64,000 nucleotides of DNA from Rhynochetos jubatus (taxonomy: Eukaryota; Chordata; Aves; Eurypygiformes; Rhynochetidae): positions 36,653,857 through 36,717,856 of the forward strand of contig CM050690.1 in assembly GCA_027574665.1 (NCBI GenBank), given 5' to 3'. This document shows positions 58,709-64,000 of this stretch, piece after piece (the first letter of the stretch is position 1; each line of letters opens with the position of its first letter). The position numbers and the translations under genes are program-made. The notes beneath the pieces were generated by a model. The model was not told the origin of the DNA. It searched no databases and saw nothing but the letters and a program-made list of their open reading frames with translations.

Positions 58709-61700
58709 TCAGATGCAACTGATAGACTATCCTGAATGACAGGAGAGGTTGGGTATCTTGCAGTGCTTGAAAATATGGGCAACATTTTAAAAAGTTATCT
58801 AGACCAAACTAAGTTGGCTCTAGTGGCTATCACAGCAGGAGGTAATGGGCACCACGTCCAGGTCTGTGATTATGAGAAACAGATCTCCTCCACTTTTCTG
58901 CACCTCTTTTCACATTCTGGTCTGCTGACAGACCCCACTAAATTGTGCTGTTGGATATAAAGACCTTCATATTTGCTAAACCTTGAGTGTTTAAGAGTGA
59001 AGTTTTGCCTTTCCTCACGCAATACTCCTTATTGCACAAACAAGGGTCAGAATCCAGGGGCAAGAGATATCAAAGAAAAAATTCCTTATGCTGGAATTTC
59101 TCTCCTGGGCACTAGTAACCTAATTACCTCTTTCTTCCAAACCTATCAAAGATTTTAACCTACCAGGATTTTTACCCCTTTCAAAACAAAAAAGCTCCCA
59201 CAGAAACAAAGGCACATTATCAGAATATGGAAGATTTGTACTGCTTGTTTTTACCATACCAGGTGGTATTTGAGTGTAAAGAAATACATATAATTTGCAT
59301 AATACAAATAATTAGTAATTACAGTACACAAAAAAAACTCTAAAAATAACAACAAACTTGCTCACAGTATGCAAAACAAACATAAAAATCACTAGGTTTA
59401 TGGCTTATTACAAGCTTCTCAGATGTTTCACATACGAGAGCAGCTAAGATGACCTATGATTTCATGCTGACATCATACAGATATAACAGTTTCCCATGAA
59501 TGGGAGAGCAGACAAAACTCAGCACTGGCAGATCGAACATTCAACATGCAAGATGTGGGAATGCAAATCCATTTCTCCAGAAATCAAAGAAAACGTTTGA
59601 ACCAATTTTTGGTCATGAAACATCTGAATTATGCCCAGTTTGATTCAAAGTCCGTTTCTTATTTCATGTCAACCCCACTTACAGTTTTGATTCACCACTT
59701 CTGTCACGGAGAGCATGTCATTCGCACATCTTTCCTTTTCAGAGAGCTGTTAAAAATAGCATGCAACATGGGTTTTGAAAATGAATGTTAGAGCCCAGTT
59801 ACAGCAGTAATCCAAAGCTAGATCACTTATTTTAACAAAACAAATAAACAAAACAAAACAAAGCAAAAAACCCCCACCAATCTTGTGGTAGTACCTCTGG
59901 GAAAGGGCATTTCCAGTAGTTACAGTGAAATAGACTGAATGGTACTGGGGAATATAAAGCAAGGTTGCTTTCCTGCCTCCACCCTTCATTCCAGGTCTCC
60001 TGCCCCATGAAGCAGGAACAGTCTCTCTCATTGCACCACACCTGGGAAATCCCCACAGTGATCCTACCACAAAATTCCTGGTGATAAATTTGCCTACAGT
60101 GGCACAAGTTTCAGCTAGTTGCTCAGAGGGGCCCAAAAGATGAGAGTTTCTGCCAAAAGATGAAAGTTTCTGCCACCCCAGTTTTTCAGCAAGAGGTTCT
60201 CTCCACTGTTTATTTGCTCCCTGATAGATGGTGCCTCACTGTCTGTGTGAGCTGCCTGCAGCACAGCAACTTTGCAGGGTACGTTCCACAAATGGGGCAG
60301 ATGAAACAAGTTGGAAATACAGGGATGAGGGCTGATCCACATCCATTAGCATTTTTCAGCTCTTTCTACACACGCAACTTACAGACCCCTCAGCTGTCCT
60401 ATGTACTATAGCACAAATAGTCAGCATATGAGTGAACTACTCACTCATACTGGGTGTAGACATAGATGACCTTTTCATTGTGAATTAAAAATCAGTATTT
60501 GAGCTGAGCCAAACAGGTCAAAACACCTATGAAGCAGTAATTTCAGCAAGCCTGACCTGAAAGTTCTATTCATGGTGAGACAATGAATTAAACTAAATGG
60601 AACAATGAAAGTCCTTTCCATTGATTAATTGCATTATTGTTTTGCTTCTTATGTAGAAATAGATTTTCAGCCCTGATTGTTTTATTCATGTGCTTCACTA
60701 TCTGGAGAGTGTAGAATCACCATCGAACCCTTGAAAGTAGTTGATTTTAACTTGCCTACTTTTCAGAGACAAGTATGTCAATATATTGCAACCATATTTT
60801 CAAATTCAGTTTGATTCTTCAGTGTTATAACATGGGTCTCACACTTCATCTTCTTCATGGGATGATTTTCTCATTTAGAAGTTTTTACTTTTATTTGCTG
60901 CTTAAAACTGAAGACCCCACAACACAGAAGACATCTAAAATATAACGGATCAATTGCATCTTGGATGATCCACAAAAATAGAGTAATATTTCCTAATTTA
61001 GACAGACTGTTCCATAATCCTGCTGACATTCTACCACAGATCTTTAACTCAGTTTTGCCTTGTAACCAGAGATTTAAAAAAAAGGGTAATTTTCAAAGCT
61101 CTCATACATAAACTTATATTTAACCAAATACAAGTTATTCACACCAGTTTGTCATACATATTGTGAGAGAACCTCTAAGATACTTTGAAAAGCTTAATTA
61201 TCTGTCAGATCAGTACAGAAAGAGGGGGAAAAAAACTATTCGTACTCCCTACCTACGTTTTCTTTAATTTCTATTATAGTTACTGAGCAGCATAAGTCCA
61301 GCCAGAAAACTATTTTGAACAGAAGAGTGAACAATGACTCACAGACCATAACATGAGCTTCTGTGACAGCTTTGATGTCACCTTGACCTAAAAAAATGAC
61401 ATAATTTTTTTAAGTATTCCTTTCTCCTTTGTTGTCACAGAATCTTGAATATTATCCTTGGGTCTAATACACATTCATGTTTCATGCCACAGTGCAGTTT
61501 TTAAGTGCTTGGTTTAGAGAATGTTACTCACATAGCTAAAAAACAACTTTCCAAGTTTTTCTGGAACTTGCTTTTCTATGAAAGAGAAACAATGAGTTCA
61601 GACTCCTATGGGTTGAAAAAAAAAACACATTTTTTGTGACAATTTTTGTGTACAAAACACGCACTTAAAAATAACTGTTACACCTCTGTAAAGTGCAAGA

Positions 61701-63157
61701 ATGAATATTCTGTGTTCAGTACTTAAAGCTGAACCCATGGCACAGGTTGCTACTTCTAGGCTTTATTTTTTGAGTTCAGAATTTTTCAGTTCATTCCCAT
61801 TACTTACAGATCTGCTAGCCATTTGAAACTGAGGTACATTGGGACTGAACAAATTAATTGGCTGTCTGTCAGAATTTAAGATGGCTCCTCTACAATAGGA
61901 CACCTGACTCCAGAGACCAGCAGCTCCCTCAGTGGAGCATGAGGTCTTTTAGCATAATGATGGCTTTACTTGTATAAATACACAATTTAGGGATTTCAGT
62001 AAAAGAAAACATAGTTTAAAAAGTCAGTGAGGACCAGACGTACTCTGATATCTATATAAGGCACTATCACTGAAATAAAATTGTCCACAAGGGGATATTT
62101 TTAGCAAAACAACCATAGTTCTTACCATTCAGCTGAAATAGTTAAAATATATGCTCCTTTGACAATAACAAATCTTAAGGCATGCCAGTTTACAGTTTAA
62201 AAATAATGAAGACACACAAATTGAACAAAGCATTCTCCTCAAACATGACTAAATTATGTCTCCAGTATTTAGCCAGACGATGCATAAAAGGGAAAAATGT
62301 TTCCATTTATATTAATAATAGCAAAAATATTGAAATATTGTCACACACTTGTCCTTAATTCTTTGGCTGTTTTTATTTCATTTCTGAAAATTGGTATATA
62401 TTTAGCGTTCTTTTTGGTTTTGTACCATGTTCTTACAATTTGTTGAGACAAATATGTAAGACTAACCTTACCAGAATGTCTTTTCCTGCAGCTCACCTCT
62501 TATTAATAATTAGAAAGTTTGATATTTCAGTTTGTTTTAATGTTGGGGGTTTTTTCATGAAGTTAGATCCTCAATACTGTAGTTCGAATGATAGATATAG
62601 TTCGGTATCTCTTTCTCCAGTTATAACTTATTTAGTAATTTCAATGAGGGCTTAACATTTCCTCAGAGAATAAGAGAATTCTGACTGAATTCCAGCTATT
62701 GGATTACCACTTATCTTACCAAAACTACCTGTACAGATTAATCCATATAACAAGGTTACACACTTGTCAGTACCTTCTTCACGACTTTACAGTTTCAAAC
62801 AGAAATGGTAATATTCTGCCATAACATTTAAGATTGGGTTAAAGAATTCATCAAGTTCAAAAACTGCTTAGTCTGTAAAACTAGAGTCTACTATGACAGG
62901 TAGGTTAAAAACTCTTCAGATTCCAGTCGCTGAAGAACTACTAGCATCATGCAGGCAACCAACACTGTCAGTTTTCTTCCAGTGATTCAGAAAATTCAGC
63001 TTCTAAGGTGCAAAGATAGAGTGCTCCAGGACGCAGTGTGAAAGTTTACTGCAGTGACAGATATGTCACGTTTCAGGACAAGGGCTTCCAGCACAGGTCA
63101 GGAAAGCAGGAATTCCTGACATACTCAATGATAGTGAAACAATTATTAGTGAGCTCT
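58709..63157. other. unique AT-rich non-coding DNA
   Basis: No gene is recognised. It holds an A/C-rich tract at 59838-59872, and a 20-bp tandem duplication at 60133-60172. Short open frames elsewhere look like chance. Confidence 0.5.
60133..60172. repeat. 20-bp tandem duplication
   Basis: CCAAAAGATGAGAGTTTCTG is followed at once by CCAAAAGATGAAAGTTTCTG: two copies, one mismatch. Confidence 0.9.
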
Positions 63158-63351
63158 GCAGCCGTCAACATAAGAAGGATATTGACTGGTTGGAGCAAGT
63201 CCAGAGGAGGCCACGAAAATTATCAGAGGGCTGGAGCACCTCTCCTACAAAGAAAGGCTGAGAGAGTTGGGCTTGTCCAGCCTGGAGAAGAGAAGGCTCC
63301 AGGGAGACCCTATTGCAGCCTTCCAGTACCTGAAGGGGTCGACAAGAAAGT

Positions 63352-63385
<34 letters not shown>

Positions 63386-63642
63386 TTTTTAAAAGGGCCT
63401 GTAGTGGCAGGACAAGGGGTAATAGGTTTAAATCGAAAGTGGGCAGATTTAGATAAAATATCAGGAAGAAGTTCTTCATTGGTGGTGAATCACTGGAACA
63501 GGTTGCCCAGAGAAGTTGTGGATGCCCCATCCTTGGTTGTTTCCAAGGCCAGGCTGGATGAGGCTTTGAGCAATCTGGTCTAGTGGATCATCAGCTAGAT
63601 GATCTTTAAGGTCCCTTCCAACTCAAACTATTCTGGTTTTAA
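63158..63642 (+). mobile_element. CR1 LINE 3' end, sense, with poly-G insertion
   Basis: It runs from CAACATAAGAAGGATATTGA through CTGGAGAAGAGAAGGCTCCA, CTGGAACAGGTTGCCCAGAG and CTTTAAGGTCCCTTCCAACT. It ends at CTATTCTGGTTTTAAA in place of the usual octamer tail. A 31-G run has replaced part of the 3' UTR. A 181-codon open stretch through it (63038-63583) includes the G run as polyglycine and is not a gene. Confidence 0.92.
63352..63382 (+). repeat. poly-G run of 31
   Basis: 31 consecutive G within the CR1 3' UTR, where other copies have a mixed purine stretch. It is either a true homopolymer expansion or an assembly or consensus error. Confidence 0.9.
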
Positions 63643-64000
63643 ACTGTTGGATTTATTTGGGGTTATATAGAACTCCATATTCTAATTTTGATTGTCTTAG
63701 ACCCAAAGACACAGGTTAAGTGTCAGTGTGTGTGACTCATATCTCTTATTTTTAAATGTATATCTGAAAGTGATAAATAAAATAAGTGAGAAACACACCA
63801 TTACATAGGTATTAAAATTCTGTGCCACAACACAAGATTTACAATCTGTGGCCATTAGTGTTTGACCAAAAAGATTAACAATAGGGACTTTTTTTCCTAT
63901 GAATATCGGATGGAATTTACAGTGAATAAGCATTACAATACAGTAACTGTAAAAATACTGCGAGGAAACTTTAGAGTGTTTCAATGAAGGTACTGCCTGT
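63643..64000. other. unique AT-rich non-coding DNA
   Basis: Nothing is recognised up to the window edge. The minus-strand open stretch 63697-63984 has no coding features I can identify. Confidence 0.5.

Noticed and set aside
63038-63583. 181-codon plus-strand frame with polyglycine
   Set aside because: It is a read-through of CR1 3' UTR and the 31-G run; CR1 3' UTR is non-coding.
1-64000. CRISPR array, bacterial operon or phage-like system
   Set aside because: No regularly spaced repeats, ribosome-binding sites or prokaryotic gene density. The window is vertebrate-type DNA.

Overview
The window looks like avian nuclear DNA, probably from a neoavian bird such as a songbird. The evidence is repeat content. 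CR1 (chicken repeat 1) LINE fragments of several ages are present, with their 3' ends or reverse-transcriptase segments recognisable. There are also several LTRs of bird endogenous retroviruses, which share a 3' terminus of the form TTAAACCA(C/T)RACA. The background is AT-rich, non-coding and of intron or gene-desert type. I found no host protein-coding gene, tRNA, rRNA or CRISPR array that I can defend. The long open frames are CR1 reverse transcriptase, retroviral relics, simple-repeat translations or chance.

Layout. 1-4.3 kb: unique AT-rich DNA, with a possible conserved element at 0.84-1.46 kb. 4.4-4.8 kb: CR1 3' end, plus strand. 5.3-5.9 kb: solo LTR interrupted by a CA repeat and a CR1 scrap. 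5.9-12.7 kb: unique, with a possible ancient L3/CR1 relic near 7.1 kb. 12.7-13.5 kb: solo LTR with a perfect 5-bp target-site duplication (TSD). 16.7-18.6 kb: two minus-strand LTRs of different families. 21.65-21.94 kb: 284 bp of apparently perfect AAGGG pentanucleotide. 25.5-29.96 kb: a retrovirus-in-LTR nest. A minus-strand LTR is split by a deleted provirus with a 5' LTR, lysine-type primer-binding site, broken gag, protease and reverse-transcriptase pieces, and a stub of 3' LTR. 30.4-31.35 kb: old antisense CR1. 31.6-32.1 and 34.3-34.85 kb: two more plus-strand solo LTRs. 35.06-36.6 kb: antisense CR1 with a 324-codon open frame whose RT motif C reads FADN. 36.6-45 kb: unique DNA, with a relatively CpG-rich candidate regulatory element near 38.6-40 kb. 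45.1-45.3 kb: ancient amniote L3/CR1 fragment. 45.9-46.06 kb: a striking 48-bp-arm inverted repeat. 46-56.9 kb: unique. 56.9-58.7 kb: two CR1 copies head to head. 63.16-63.64 kb: plus-strand CR1 carrying a run of 31 G.

Nothing here forms a working multi-gene system. The most unusual items are the hairpin at 45.9 kb, whose three central mismatches would all be G.U pairs in minus-strand RNA, the long perfect AAGGG array, and the nested provirus. Coordinates of repeat edges were read by eye and may be off by several bases. Family names for LTRs are not given because no library search was possible.
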